In this document: positions 41,657 through 52,324 of the stretch, one piece after another
Numbering within the stretch: position 1 is the first letter of the stretch
Layout of the letters: every line of letters starts with the position of its first letter
DNA from: Bacteroidales bacterium
GTDB taxonomy: Bacteria > Bacteroidota > Bacteroidia > Bacteroidales > DTU049
Direction of reading: 5' to 3'
DNA: 52,466 nt
Assembly (NCBI GenBank): GCA_016937255.1
Contig: JAFGWG010000225.1
Coordinates: 1-52,466 of the forward strand
Notes under the pieces: model-generated
What the model was told of the DNA's origin: nothing
Seen by the model: only the letters and a program-made list of their open reading frames with translations
Databases searched by the model: none
Translations under genes and position numbers: made by a program

Positions 41657-42745
41657 TTAAAAAATTGTTTGAAATTCTTCTGAACCTTCATCTGTGGATT
41701 TGTCTCCCTTTAGAAAATAGAAATAGTCTTGCATAAGCGGGCCAAATACAAAATATTGGGCAATTACAATTTCATTGTCGTTGAGAACACCAAATAATCG
41801 TTCCTGATCAAATTCAATTGGGTCGCCCATGATATTGGTACTGCCTTCGGGTAATTGAATACGTATAAGACTAATTTTCTGAATATTGTTGTTTCTATCG
41901 CGGACCTCAATAATGGTAAAGGGTTTTATCCTCATAAGGCTGTCGCGCTTAATATCTTCCATGTCGGTGAGAATGGTTTCATATCTCACGTCTGTAAATG
42001 CATTCATGTAATTAATCACACGAATAGTGTCGAGATTAACAATTTTTCCCATTACTGAATTAACCACTTCAAAGTTTTCATTATCAGGATTATTAAGAAC
42101 GAAACTTCGCTCTGGGAAATCTGGATAATCGATTGATAATGAGGCGATATCAGGGATGGAATACCTAAATACACCATGATCTCTCCAATCTTTTTGTAAT
42201 GGACTATATCTTGTTTGCAAGAATCCTTTAAAACCCGGTATATGGCAAATGAAAGCCATGTCGGCATCTTCCATTAGCATAAAAGTTCCTGTATTGTCTT
42301 GCGAATTGTCTCCAACATAATACGTACGCACAAGTTTTTCTCTTGGCCATAATTTGATTCCAAGAAAATCAATAGTGTACACTCTGGCATAAATTTCAAC
42401 CTTAGTTGAATTTGCCGACATCCAGCTTATTACAGTGTTGTGCATGCTTCTTGAAACGGGGCTTTTTACCGAAACATACATGATGGTTCTAAGCAATTCT
42501 CGCACCATTTCGGGTTGAGCAACCAAAGTTTCATTTAGTTTCCACAATCCACTGTCTTGTTTAACGAGTAAAACGGAATTATCGCTTTTATCGACAAGGA
42601 AGATTTTGGTAATAGATGCAGTATCAGTAAAAGCAAAATCCTTTTCTCCTGGGTTTAATGTGCTGTTATTTCTACTGACAATAAATGCAATTACAATAAA
42701 AGCTGTAATTAGAAATATTGTTATCCAGATAATGAGTTTTTTCAT
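41657..42745 (-). CDS. DUF4340-like membrane-anchored protein
   Basis: N-terminal TM; FAFTDTASITKIFLVDKSDNSVLLVKQDSGLWKLNE; directly downstream of gldG. Confidence 0.65.
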   Translation of the reverse strand: MKKLIIWITIFLITAFIVIAFIVSRNNSTLNPGEKDFAFTDTASITKIFLVDKSDNSVLLVKQDSGLWKLNETLVAQPEMVRELLRTIMYVSVKSPVSRSMHNTVISWMSANSTKVEIYARVYTIDFLGIKLWPREKLVRTYYVGDNSQDNTGTFMLMEDADMAFICHIPGFKGFLQTRYSPLQKDWRDHGVFRYSIPDIASLSIDYPDFPERSFVLNNPDNENFEVVNSVMGKIVNLDTIRVINYMNAFTDVRYETILTDMEDIKRDSLMRIKPFTIIEVRDRNNNIQKISLIRIQLPEGSTNIMGDPIEFDQERLFGVLNDNEIVIAQYFVFGPLMQDYFYFLKGDKSTDEGSEEFQTIF

Positions 42746-42771
42746 AATCTTGTGTTTTCAATTGAAAATGC

Positions 42772-44484
42772 TTACAATTTCCGAATTCTTCTTTTTCTAA
42801 GAAAAACCAAAATAAATCCGAATACGGCGATAGACAATACAGGATACACTACATTGGCTAGCTGAATCATGAATTTATTTTCTGAAATGCGGGCTTTGTC
42901 AAGCAATCTAATTTTTAATTCTCTCGAGCGTATAGAAAGAAGATCGGAGTCGTCGGTAAGATAATTCAAACAGTTCAAAATGAAATCTTTATTGCCATAG
43001 GTGATTCCTGTAAACCGGTCGTACCCCAATGGGTAAGTGAAAAATTGTCCGTTTTTCATTTGAAACTGATTTTGTATAATATCGCCATCAGATACAACAA
43101 TCATTCTGCTGTTTTCGCCGGTTTCTTTAAATCCTATTTCGGGGTTATCGGCAATTTCTGGTGGAATGCGATTTGCAAATACACTGTTGAATTTTCCTTC
43201 CAATAAAACCGCTACAGGTACTTCTTTGTTCTTAAATAGTCTTTTACTTGGTTCTTCCTGCAATACACGTAAGCTGATGATGGCAGGGCTATTTAATATT
43301 CTGGTGTATTCAGACGTACTTAACAATACTGTCTTTTTTATGCCTGCCGAATATACAGTATCAATGCTGCTAACAAATTCAAAACGCAAAGCATTCAGGT
43401 TTTTAACAATTGGGTGCCCGTTTAAATTTGACACAGAGGGGAAATAATACCAATTGAAAAAATCGAATTGTGGCTGGTTGCCCACTTGCCCAGTTTTTAC
43501 CGGAATGGGACAACTGTTGAGATCCATTAATAGGTCGGGATTAATGCGCACTCCATACTTAAAAAGCATGTCGTCGAGATTAAGGTCGTTGGCAATGGCA
43601 ACCGTTTCTGATTTGGCCTGGAGACTGTCCATATTGGTTTGAGTTCCATCAATCAGCCAAAGAACATTTCCTCCTTTCATTATAAATTGATCTATAATGA
43701 ATTTGTCTTTTTCATCAAAAGCAGAATCTGGTCCGGCAATAATAATGGTTTTAAAGTCATTCAGGGCTTTTAGCTGATGATTAATGGCTAATCTGGAAAT
43801 GTTATAATATTCTTCTAAGCTTCGCGTAATGTCGTCGGTGCGCATGGCATCTGCTTCACCATGACCTTCAATAAATGCAACAGAAGGTTTTACTTTAATG
43901 GTAAGGCGTCTGATCGCATCAATTAAATTGAATTCCAAACTTTCCAACGATTCATTAATCAGAACTTCTTTGTCCATTTGCTGGCTTGAGCTCACAAAAT
44001 TGATAATGGTTTCGCGGCTTTTAAAGTTGACAATTGCACATGGCCAAAGTATTTTACGTTCATCTCCCTGTCCGCTTACTTCATAATCAATTACAGGTTC
44101 AAGACCCTTTGCGGTAAGTTCATTATAATAATCATTCAGTATTTTTTTGTCTTTCCCTTCAGCTGGGTCAATAAACTCGTATTGAATGTTGGTTTTATTA
44201 TAAGCTCTGAATTCATCAAGTGTTTCTTGAATGCTGTTTCTCAGTTTCTGATATGCAGCAGGGAGTTCCCCTTCGAGCAGTATCTGGAAATAGACTATGT
44301 CGTCGAGTGATTTTAGCAATTCAATGGTATTGTCAGACAGCGTATACCTTTTTTCCTGTGTTAGATCCACTCTGTAAAAGCCCAAAGAGCCCAATAAGTT
44401 TATAGAAATCAGGATGAATAAACTTATAAGCAGGGTGAGTATGCTACGCTTTCTTTGCTTGTTGTTCTTTTTTACTTCTGTCAT
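42772..44484 (-). CDS. gldG: Gliding motility-associated ABC transporter substrate-binding protein GldG
   Basis: NNLLGSLGFYRVDLTQEKRYTLSDNTIELLKSLDDIVYFQILLEGELPAAYQKL-like N-terminus; C-terminal TM; follows gldF. Confidence 0.92.
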   Translation of the reverse strand: MTEVKKNNKQRKRSILTLLISLFILISINLLGSLGFYRVDLTQEKRYTLSDNTIELLKSLDDIVYFQILLEGELPAAYQKLRNSIQETLDEFRAYNKTNIQYEFIDPAEGKDKKILNDYYNELTAKGLEPVIDYEVSGQGDERKILWPCAIVNFKSRETIINFVSSSQQMDKEVLINESLESLEFNLIDAIRRLTIKVKPSVAFIEGHGEADAMRTDDITRSLEEYYNISRLAINHQLKALNDFKTIIIAGPDSAFDEKDKFIIDQFIMKGGNVLWLIDGTQTNMDSLQAKSETVAIANDLNLDDMLFKYGVRINPDLLMDLNSCPIPVKTGQVGNQPQFDFFNWYYFPSVSNLNGHPIVKNLNALRFEFVSSIDTVYSAGIKKTVLLSTSEYTRILNSPAIISLRVLQEEPSKRLFKNKEVPVAVLLEGKFNSVFANRIPPEIADNPEIGFKETGENSRMIVVSDGDIIQNQFQMKNGQFFTYPLGYDRFTGITYGNKDFILNCLNYLTDDSDLLSIRSRELKIRLLDKARISENKFMIQLANVVYPVLSIAVFGFILVFLRKRRIRKL

Positions 44485-44488
44485 AGCT

Positions 44489-45220
44489 TTACCATTTTCT
44501 TTTTTCGAGTGAAAATCGCGTGAATAGAAGGAAGAAAGTAATCAGACTCAGAAAATATATCATATCTCTTGAGTCGAGTACCCCACGGCTCATCGACATG
44601 TAGTGCTCGTTGATTCCAATTGATTTGACAAAAAGTTCAGCATTGCCAAATATTCCGATATCGTAAATGAATTCGAAGCCTAGATACATAAATGCTGACA
44701 TGAAAATGGCCAGCACGAAGGATACAATCTGATTTTTTGAAATGGAAGAAGCAAAAATACCAATGGCAAGAAAACTGGCTCCTAGAAACAATAACCCGAT
44801 ATAGGATCCATAAATTCCACCAACATCAATATTCCCTTTAGGAACAGCAAGATGATAAACGGTGTAGAAATAGAAAAATGTGGGCAGGAGGGAAAAAATC
44901 AGGATAACCATACCTGCCAGGTATTTCGAAACGATGATTTTAATTTCACTCAAGGGCTTTGTCATGAGCAACTCTATGGTACCATTGTTAATCTCTTCGG
45001 CAAATGAGCGCATGGAAATGGCCGGAAGCAAAAAGAGAAAAACGAAAGGCGCCAGAAAAAAGAGCCCGTCGAGTGTAGCATATCCATAATTTATAATATT
45101 GAAGTTGCTGGGAAAAACCCACAGTATTAAGCCGTTGACTGCCAAAAAAACACTGATGACAATATAGCCAATCAATGAATGTAGGAAGGCGCTGACCTCT
45201 TTTTTAAACAAAGCAAACAT
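44489..45220 (-). CDS. gldF: Gliding motility-associated ABC transporter permease GldF
   Basis: MFALFKKEVSAFLHSLIGYIVISVFLAVNGLILWVFPSNFNI; FAEEINNGTIELLMTKPLSEIKIIVSKYLA. Confidence 0.92.
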   Translation of the reverse strand: MFALFKKEVSAFLHSLIGYIVISVFLAVNGLILWVFPSNFNIINYGYATLDGLFFLAPFVFLFLLPAISMRSFAEEINNGTIELLMTKPLSEIKIIVSKYLAGMVILIFSLLPTFFYFYTVYHLAVPKGNIDVGGIYGSYIGLLFLGASFLAIGIFASSISKNQIVSFVLAIFMSAFMYLGFEFIYDIGIFGNAELFVKSIGINEHYMSMSRGVLDSRDMIYFLSLITFFLLFTRFSLEKRKW

Positions 45221-45238
45221 AGGTTTCTGTTTTGTGCT

Positions 45239-45247
45239 GCAAAGTTA
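45239..45247 (-). promoter_or_regulatory. Bacteroidetes -7 box (TAACTTTGC) upstream of gldF
   Basis: TAnnTTTG about 20 bp upstream of the gldF start. Confidence 0.5.
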
Positions 45248-45277
45248 ATGTAATTTCATTCACTTTATTGTGTCTAA

Positions 45278-46057
45278 TCATTCAAATTCTATCCTCACTG
45301 TATCTTTAAGGCGAATGCCAAGTAAATCGTTCGCTCGACCCTGATTGATGGCTATTTCCAATAATCCACTGCTTCCGAATACAGCCAGCATTTCGCCCTC
45401 TGGAACATCATTGTATGCCTCCACAAGCTTTTGTACGTAATCGTTGCGGACTTTAATCTGAAAACGTCTGTTTTTGGCGGGTTTCTTAAATTGATTTTCA
45501 GTAATATTGGTTATGGCATTGCCATAATGATCAATATGAATGATAATCCCTTTAATTAAGTCTTTTTCAATAACCGGTTTATAAGGAATTTGTTCTTTAT
45601 AAGCAGTTTGTAACTGACCTAATTCATCGGTATTTTTGCCTTCTGCAATATGTGCTGCCACAGGAACGAAAACATCTTTTGTTGGAAAAACAAATACAGA
45701 ACTATCTTGATGAATATCAATGGCTACAATTTTTTGTGGTTTTTCATCAAAAAGAAGTCCGAAAATACCAGTGTCTGCACCAATGAAATAATGATTTTTA
45801 TATTCAATCAATACATGTTGGTTCTCAATAGAGGCCTCACCCCCAACAGCAATAATGTGTATGCTCCCTTCCGGAAAATTATGCCATGCGTTTCGAAGAG
45901 CAAACGAAGCTTCCAGCATATCGAAACAGGCAATTTCGTGCGAAATGGCAATAATACGGCACCCCGGGATCTTTCGAAGCAAGGCTCCTTCTACCGCAGC
46001 TCGGTAAAAGTCCCTGATTCCCCAGTCAGAAGTTATTGTGATTATAGCCTCTTTCAA
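45278..46057 (-). CDS. SAM hydrolase / SAM-dependent chlorinase-fluorinase family (DUF62)
   Basis: ITITSDWGIRDFYRAAVEGALLRKIPGCRIIAISHEIACFDMLEASFALRNAWHNFPEGSIHIIAVGGEAS. Confidence 0.88.
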   Translation of the reverse strand: MKEAIITITSDWGIRDFYRAAVEGALLRKIPGCRIIAISHEIACFDMLEASFALRNAWHNFPEGSIHIIAVGGEASIENQHVLIEYKNHYFIGADTGIFGLLFDEKPQKIVAIDIHQDSSVFVFPTKDVFVPVAAHIAEGKNTDELGQLQTAYKEQIPYKPVIEKDLIKGIIIHIDHYGNAITNITENQFKKPAKNRRFQIKVRNDYVQKLVEAYNDVPEGEMLAVFGSSGLLEIAINQGRANDLLGIRLKDTVRIEFE

Positions 46058-46126
46058 AATATGTGTATTTTTGTCAAAATTACAAAATATTGCTTTGTAA
46101 ATAATTTTTCCTTGTAAAGCACATAT

Positions 46127-47080
46127 ATGACAGAACAGGTTTTTGATTTACAGCTTATTGATCACGTTGGTTTTTTTGGAGTGCAGGATCGCAATTTGAA
46201 TGTTTTGCGTGCTTTGTATCCCAAATTAAAACTTGTTGTTCGTGGCGATATGCTGAAAGCCATTGGCGACAATGATGAAATTGAAGCGTTTTCTTTACGT
46301 TTTCAGTTTATTTTGAAACATTTTGAGGTGTATGGAAGCCTGACTAAGAAAGATATTGAGGAGTTGGTACTTGACGAGAACAAAGAACTGGATTCCATTT
46401 CGAAAGTGGCAGACGATATCATTGTTTATGGCCGAAACGGAAAGGCAATAAAAGCCAGAACCGAAAATCAGCAGAAAATGGTAAATGAGATTGCAAGTAA
46501 AGATATGATGTTTGCAGTCGGTCCGGCAGGAACCGGGAAAACTTATACTGCTGTTGCTTTGGCGGTGCGTGCGCTAAAAGAAAAATCAGTAAAACGCATT
46601 GTCTTAACCCGACCGGCAGTGGAAGCAGGAGAGAATCTGGGATTTTTACCTGGCGATTTGCGTGATAAACTCGACCCATACTTGCAACCACTCTATGATG
46701 CACTTCGCGATATGCTTCCACATCAAAAATTGCTAAGTTATTTCGAAGATTCAACGATAGAAATTGCGCCGCTTGCTTTTATGCGAGGCCGCACACTTAA
46801 TAATGCCTTTGTTATTCTCGATGAAGCGCAAAATTGTACCTCAGCACAAATGAAAATGTTTCTAACCCGAATGGGCCATCAGTCGAAATTTGTAATTACC
46901 GGAGATATTACTCAAATTGATTTACCAAAAAATCAAAAAAGTGGGCTTATCCATGCCGTGAAAATATTTGATGAAGTGAACGATATTTCAATTGTTATGC
47001 TGGGGGCAAAAGATATTATCCGCCATTCTTTGGTTACCAAAATTATTAAAGCTTACGATGATGAAAACAAAAATTCTTAA
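46127..47080 (+). CDS. phoH: PhoH family protein
   Basis: FAVGPAGTGKTYTAVALAVRALKEKSVKRIVLTRPAVEAGENLGFLPGDLRDKLDPYLQPLYDAL. Confidence 0.96.
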   Translation: MTEQVFDLQLIDHVGFFGVQDRNLNVLRALYPKLKLVVRGDMLKAIGDNDEIEAFSLRFQFILKHFEVYGSLTKKDIEELVLDENKELDSISKVADDIIVYGRNGKAIKARTENQQKMVNEIASKDMMFAVGPAGTGKTYTAVALAVRALKEKSVKRIVLTRPAVEAGENLGFLPGDLRDKLDPYLQPLYDALRDMLPHQKLLSYFEDSTIEIAPLAFMRGRTLNNAFVILDEAQNCTSAQMKMFLTRMGHQSKFVITGDITQIDLPKNQKSGLIHAVKIFDEVNDISIVMLGAKDIIRHSLVTKIIKAYDDENKNS

Positions 47081-47570
47081 GATATCAATGCTTGCCGGGT
47101 TTTTGATACTGCTTATGGCCTGTTCAAAATACGACGAAGGACCCGGTATAAGTTTTCGCAGCCCTGAAAAGCGTGTAGTTGGACTTTTTGAACTCAGTGA
47201 AATACTGATTGATGATGTGAATCAACTGACTTATTATGTGGCCGACTCTGTATACTTGAGGTTTACCATCAATGGCGAAAAAGACAACCTCTTTATTGCT
47301 CTTGTGGAAGAAACAATAGGTGGCTCACAATTGAGCAGTTCTGTTTTTGTGTTTAATGATAAGAAAGATAAGGTTAGTTTTGGCCTGTCAACCATTGGTA
47401 TTTATCGTGATCTTACTGATCCTCTCTTTGATTTGATTCCTGCGTTAAATGTTGATAATGAGTGGACTATAAATCGATTGAGCATGGATGAATTGTGGTT
47501 GGAATGCGATTATAACAGTCAGAACTATTATTTGAAATTTTCCAAACTCGAAAAATATTCATTGTTATGA
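47061..47570 (+). CDS. Putative lipoprotein, unknown
   Basis: [47 protein letters not shown]; overlaps the phoH end by 20 nt and purC start by 4 nt. Confidence 0.75.
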   Translation: MKTKILKISMLAGFLILLMACSKYDEGPGISFRSPEKRVVGLFELSEILIDDVNQLTYYVADSVYLRFTINGEKDNLFIALVEETIGGSQLSSSVFVFNDKKDKVSFGLSTIGIYRDLTDPLFDLIPALNVDNEWTINRLSMDELWLECDYNSQNYYLKFSKLEKYSLL

Positions 47571-48526
47571 AAATCCCTAGAATGAACCCCCCGCTTGTAT
47601 CAAGCAATTTCAATTTTGGCGAAAAACAAAATGTTTATCACGGTAAAGTACGTGATGTGTATACCGTTGATGATTTGCTGATTATGATTGTGAGCGATCG
47701 CATTTCTGCTTTTGATGTGGTTTTGCCTGAAGGTATTCCATATAAAGGACAGGTTTTGAATAAAATAGCCGAACGTTTTCTCGATGCTACTGAGGATATC
47801 GTTCCAAATTGGAAAATGGCTGTTCCGCATCCCAGTGTAATGGTGGGTAGATACGCAGAGCCTTTTAAAGTAGAAATGGTGATTCGCGGTTATCTTACCG
47901 GACATGCTTGGCGCGAATATAAAGCAGGGAAACGCTCTCTTTGTGGTGTGCCTATGCCTGATGGAATGGTAGAAAATCAGAAATTTGAAAAACCTATTCT
48001 CACACCAACTACAAAAGAAGATATCGGACATGATGAAGATATCTCAAGAGAAGATATTATTAAGCATAAACTGGTGTCAGAAGAAGATTATGCTAAACTT
48101 GAAGAATATACCTACAAGCTTTTTGAACGTGGTACCGAAATGGCAGCTGATAAAGGGCTTATTCTGGTCGATACCAAATATGAATTCGGAAAAGTTGGTG
48201 ATGAAATCATTCTGATTGATGAAATTCATACTCCCGATTCCTCTCGATATTTCTATCTGGATACATACGAAGAACTACAGGCTGCAGGGAAACCCCAACG
48301 TCAGCTTTCCAAGGAATTTGTTCGTGAATGGTTGATGGAAAATGGATTTCAGGGTAAAGAGGGTCAGCAAGTTCCAAAAATGCACGAGTATTTTATTCAC
48401 TCTGTGGCCACTCGCTATATCGAATTATACGAGAAGATTATCGGAGAGGAATTCGTAAAAACCGACGGTGATGAAATTCACAATGAGATTGAAGCTGCGG
48501 TGAAGGAGTATTTGAAGACTTTGTAA
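47567..48526 (+). CDS. purC: Phosphoribosylaminoimidazole-succinocarboxamide synthase
   Basis: [54 protein letters not shown]. Confidence 0.97.
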   Translation: MKIPRMNPPLVSSNFNFGEKQNVYHGKVRDVYTVDDLLIMIVSDRISAFDVVLPEGIPYKGQVLNKIAERFLDATEDIVPNWKMAVPHPSVMVGRYAEPFKVEMVIRGYLTGHAWREYKAGKRSLCGVPMPDGMVENQKFEKPILTPTTKEDIGHDEDISREDIIKHKLVSEEDYAKLEEYTYKLFERGTEMAADKGLILVDTKYEFGKVGDEIILIDEIHTPDSSRYFYLDTYEELQAAGKPQRQLSKEFVREWLMENGFQGKEGQQVPKMHEYFIHSVATRYIELYEKIIGEEFVKTDGDEIHNEIEAAVKEYLKTL

Positions 48527-48551
48527 TTTTCCTCAGTCAACAAGCTAAATT

Positions 48552-48598
48552 TATATTCCATCGTCCCGAAGCATGAAGGTCATGGAATATAGAGGTTT
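48552..48598 (+). terminator. Hairpin with T-run downstream of purC (also resembles the 32577 element)
   Basis: TATATTCCAT-CGTCCCGAAGCATGAAGGTC-ATGGAATATA followed by GAGGTTTTTTT. Confidence 0.55.
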
Positions 48599-48600
48599 TT

Positions 48601-50112
48601 TTAGTCTATTACCGCATTCCACGCCTCAGGAAGCATCTCAATAATATCGCCCGATTTCATGGCTTCCATGCTCAGGTTTTCTGCAGCAATATCGCCGGCA
48701 AGTCCGTGTAAATAGACTCCAAGTATGGCTGCATGCAATGGATTCATACCTTTGGCCAACAATCCGGCAAGAAATCCGGTAAGCACATCGCCGCTGCCGC
48801 CTTTTGCCATTCCGGGATTTCCGGTTGGGTTGAAATAGATATTGCCGTCGGGAGCACAAATGGCTGTATTTGCACCTTTGAGAATGATAATTATTCCATG
48901 TTTCATCGCCAAGGCTGATGCATCATTCAGCCGCTCAAAATCATTTTTTGAATCTCCGTTCAGGCGTTTGAATTCGCCAATATGCGGAGTAAGAATGCTG
49001 TTCTTAGGCAGAAATGCCAGCCAGGTTTTGTTTTCGGCCAGAATATTTAATGCATCGGCATCTAAAACGAGAGGCTGATTTGCATTTTGAATGATATTTT
49101 TCAGCACTTTGGCTGTTTTTTCGTCTGTTCCACAGCCCGGACCAAATCCAATTGAAGTGAACTGAGCAATTTCGGGAAATTCAGAAATGAAATTTGGATC
49201 AGCATCGCCTGAAATCATGGCTTCGGGTGCAGAGCTTTGAATGATATGCGATTGTTTTTCTGGCGTGTGAACCGAAACAAGTCCGCAGCCTGATCGCAGT
49301 GCTGCTTTTGCAGAAAGAACCACAGCGCCCATTTTGCCTTTTCCTCCGGCAAAAATCAATGTGTGACCGTAAGTGCCTTTGTGAGCAAACTTTGGGCGGG
49401 GGAGTACGAGTGACTCAATATCCTCAATGGTAGTATAATGATGCCGGGTTTTGGCTTCAGAAATAAATTCCTGTCTTAGCCCGATGGGAATAAAATGCCA
49501 ATCACCAACAAATCGCTCGTTTTCAGGTAAAAACAATGCAAGTTTATGCACGCCAAGTGTAAGTGTGATATTGGCTTGGACTATGTTTTTTGCATGATTT
49601 ATGGAGCTTTCATCCGTCATCAAACCCGAGGGTATATCAATGGCAATAATAGGACTCTCTGAATTATTGATGGAGTGAATAATATCTGCCAGCCATCCTT
49701 CCGGGCTTCGGGTAATGCCTGAGCCAAGTATGGCATCGACAATAATGTCTTGCCCAGGTCTAAGATTTAGTTTTTCTCCCTTTGAAATTTCTTCAATTGC
49801 AGAAAGCTTTTTCAGTCTCTCCAAATTGATATTGAAATCTTCGCTGCTTTTATCAGAAAATCTGATGACGCTTGTATTGACTTTGTATCCGGCTTCGAAA
49901 AGCATTCTTGCAATGGCAAGTCCGTCTCCACCATTATTTCCAATTCCAGCAAGTATATGAAAACTGAAATTTTCTTTTGGAAAATGGTCTGAAATCCAGT
50001 CGAAGCAAGCATTACTCGCACGTTCCATCAGATCAATGGAAGCGATGGGCTCCTTTTCAATGCAGTCGCGATCGGCGTCTCTGATGAGGCCGACAGGAAG
50101 AATTTTATACAT
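48601..50112 (-). CDS. Bifunctional NAD(P)H-hydrate epimerase / ADP-dependent NAD(P)H-hydrate dehydratase
   Basis: ILAGIGNNGGDGLAIARMLFEAGY; HKGTYGHTLIFAGGKGKMGAVVLSAKAALRSGCGLV; GNPGMAKGGSGDVLTGFLAGLLAKG. Confidence 0.95.
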   Translation of the reverse strand: MYKILPVGLIRDADRDCIEKEPIASIDLMERASNACFDWISDHFPKENFSFHILAGIGNNGGDGLAIARMLFEAGYKVNTSVIRFSDKSSEDFNINLERLKKLSAIEEISKGEKLNLRPGQDIIVDAILGSGITRSPEGWLADIIHSINNSESPIIAIDIPSGLMTDESSINHAKNIVQANITLTLGVHKLALFLPENERFVGDWHFIPIGLRQEFISEAKTRHHYTTIEDIESLVLPRPKFAHKGTYGHTLIFAGGKGKMGAVVLSAKAALRSGCGLVSVHTPEKQSHIIQSSAPEAMISGDADPNFISEFPEIAQFTSIGFGPGCGTDEKTAKVLKNIIQNANQPLVLDADALNILAENKTWLAFLPKNSILTPHIGEFKRLNGDSKNDFERLNDASALAMKHGIIIILKGANTAICAPDGNIYFNPTGNPGMAKGGSGDVLTGFLAGLLAKGMNPLHAAILGVYLHGLAGDIAAENLSMEAMKSGDIIEMLPEAWNAVID

Positions 50113-50115
50113 GAT

Positions 50116-50484
50116 TTAGCGGAAATCGTTCCAGGGGAAGTCGCTCATCATTGATCCAATAAAAGCAAGTACTACTATGAAATAAATCAATACTAGAGCA
50201 CTTAAAACCAAGCCAATGATGGATAGAATCTTGCCTGCTTTGGCATTCCCATGAGAAGACTGACTATATCCATTTGGATTTTGCTCAAAAAGCTGTGTGG
50301 CTTTATTGGCAAGGATAAGACCGATAATTCCCAGAATAATACCGACAATTCCGTAGCAAAAACAAAAAACAATCGATAAAATGCCTAATACAAGAGCACC
50401 TGTAGCATTGGGAAGAGGAGGCAAATAGCCCATAGGTTGTTGTTGGTAACCACCTTGATTCTGATTCATGTTATTATTGTCCAT
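50116..50484 (-). CDS. DUF4190-like small membrane protein
   Basis: NATGALVLGILSIVFCFCYGIVGIILGIIGLILANKATQLF; Gln/Pro-rich N-terminus. Confidence 0.75.
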   Translation of the reverse strand: MDNNNMNQNQGGYQQQPMGYLPPLPNATGALVLGILSIVFCFCYGIVGIILGIIGLILANKATQLFEQNPNGYSQSSHGNAKAGKILSIIGLVLSALVLIYFIVVLAFIGSMMSDFPWNDFR

Positions 50485-50494
50485 ATTTTTTTTC

Positions 50495-50806
50495 TTAAAT
50501 GAATTTCTTCACAACAAAGCTAACAAGAATGATTGAAATGGTGAAGATTACCATGTAAATAATTACACGCGGTCCCCATTTCCATTTAAACTTTAGATGC
50601 AAAAGAGTGAGTAATATTGTGATTATTAGCGGAATAAGTCCAGGGTAGGTTAAAATGCTTTCCCATATTTGTCCCCGCAAAATTTCAATAAATGATCTTT
50701 GTATACCGCAACCCGGACATTCATGGCCAGTAATACTTTTATACATGCATGGCAATTGGTGTTGCTCAAGCCAGTCGGGTACATTTATTAAAGTCAGTAA
50801 AAACAT
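50495..50806 (-). CDS. DUF2752-like membrane protein
   Basis: LPCMYKSITGHECPGCGIQRSFIEILRGQI, CPGCG motif. Confidence 0.8.
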   Translation of the reverse strand: MFLLTLINVPDWLEQHQLPCMYKSITGHECPGCGIQRSFIEILRGQIWESILTYPGLIPLIITILLTLLHLKFKWKWGPRVIIYMVIFTISIILVSFVVKKFI

Positions 50807-50808
50807 TA

Positions 50809-52089
50809 TTATGCTTTTCCTATTTTATGACCTTTTATGGCGAAGAAGAGGATGTATAAATATCCTGGGAAGAGAATTACATAAGCATTATGCATGGAGA
50901 TATGTTCTCCTAAAATGCCAAATAAATAGGGCATGCCGGCACCACCAATAATGCCCATGATTAATAGCGCGGAGCCAATTTTTGTAAACTTGCCGAGTTT
51001 GTCGATGGACAATGGCCATATTGCGGGCCACATAATGGCATTAGCAAAACCTAGCAGAGCAATAAAGATAATACTGTTGAATCCGCTGCTTAAAATGGCC
51101 AAAAGGGAGAATACTAAACCAAGAACTGCAAATAATGCCAATGCTTTTTCCTGCGAAATGAGTTTTGGAATTGTTGAGATACCAAACAGATATCCAAGTA
51201 CCATCCCAAACATTACGTAGGTAGTAAAATATGCAGGGTTGCTTAGGTTGATGTCTATGCCAAATAAGCTGATATTAATTGCAGATAATTCAAGGCTTTT
51301 GCCATACAGGATTATGGTATCTCCTGCAATGACTTCAACCCCAACATAAAAAATTATAGCAACAACACCGTACCAAAGATAGGAAGGGATGGATTTATGA
51401 GTAGATTTATCTTCTGTACTGCTCTCGCTTTCTTCAATTTCAGGTAATGGTGTAAAATAGACTAGTGCAGCAAGTAGTAATAAAACTCCGGCTAATATCA
51501 TATACGGGTTTATTACTTTAAGCGCTAAAGTGTCGAGAAAAGCATCTTTTTCTGGACCTGCAACCATTTTGCTTAATTCTGATGATTCGGCTCCAGAGCT
51601 TAAAATAATTGCACCTAAAATTAATGGGCCAATCATTCCTGCCACTTTGTTTGCTACACCCATAATACTGATGCGTTTTGCAGCACTTTCAATGGGACCA
51701 AGTATGGTAACATAAGGATTGGAAGCTGTTTGAAGAATGGTGAGTCCGGTTCCTTGAAGGAATAATCCAACCAAAAATAGAGGGTATTGACGTGTGTATG
51801 CTGCAGGGATAAAAATTAATGATCCAATTGCCATTATGATCAGTCCCAGTGGCATTCCTTTCTTAAAACCTGTCCATTTTAATACATACGAAGAGGGAAT
51901 AGCCATTACAAAATATGAAATATAAAAAGCAAAAGTAACCAGTAATGCCTGCCGGCTGGTTAATTCACAAGCATCTTTCAGAAATGGAATAAGAACCCCG
52001 TTTAGCCACGTAACAAAACCAAAAATAAAGAAAAAAAGCCCGATAATAAACAGGGCAAATGCGTTAGATTTTGAAGTATTCATATACAT
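50809..52089 (-). CDS. Sugar MFS transporter (FucP/glucose-galactose type)
   Basis: LFIIGLFFFIFGFVTWLNGVLIPFLKDACELTSRQALLVTFAFYISYFVMAIPSSYVLKWTGFKKGMPLGL. Confidence 0.92.
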   Translation of the reverse strand: MYMNTSKSNAFALFIIGLFFFIFGFVTWLNGVLIPFLKDACELTSRQALLVTFAFYISYFVMAIPSSYVLKWTGFKKGMPLGLIIMAIGSLIFIPAAYTRQYPLFLVGLFLQGTGLTILQTASNPYVTILGPIESAAKRISIMGVANKVAGMIGPLILGAIILSSGAESSELSKMVAGPEKDAFLDTLALKVINPYMILAGVLLLLAALVYFTPLPEIEESESSTEDKSTHKSIPSYLWYGVVAIIFYVGVEVIAGDTIILYGKSLELSAINISLFGIDINLSNPAYFTTYVMFGMVLGYLFGISTIPKLISQEKALALFAVLGLVFSLLAILSSGFNSIIFIALLGFANAIMWPAIWPLSIDKLGKFTKIGSALLIMGIIGGAGMPYLFGILGEHISMHNAYVILFPGYLYILFFAIKGHKIGKA

Positions 52090-52178
52090 CGATGTATTTC
52101 GACAAAGATAAAATAAAAATCAGTTTGAGAATAAGAGCGAAGAATTTCAAGCAGACATCTATTCGTTCGATACTGCGT

Positions 52179-52251
52179 AGTCATAGTAGCGGTTAAGAGT
52201 TCGTCTGCCGCAAAACATGCAGGAAAATTCTCGACATGCTTAGCTATGACT
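52179..52251. other. Potential long-range stem-loop in non-coding tail of window
   Basis: AGTCATAG (52179-52186) / CTATGACT (52244-52251) with inner GCGG/CCGC. Confidence 0.35.
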
Positions 52252-52292
52252 TTCTTTCGGACAAGCACATCAACGCAATAAGACGCACTCAG

Positions 52293-52324
52293 ATCAGCCG
52301 TGCGTATATATTGGTGCGGCTGAT
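52293..52324. repeat. Intergenic hairpin
   Basis: ATCAGCCG-TGCGTATATATTGGTG-CGGCTGAT; 8-bp perfect stem. Confidence 0.6.
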
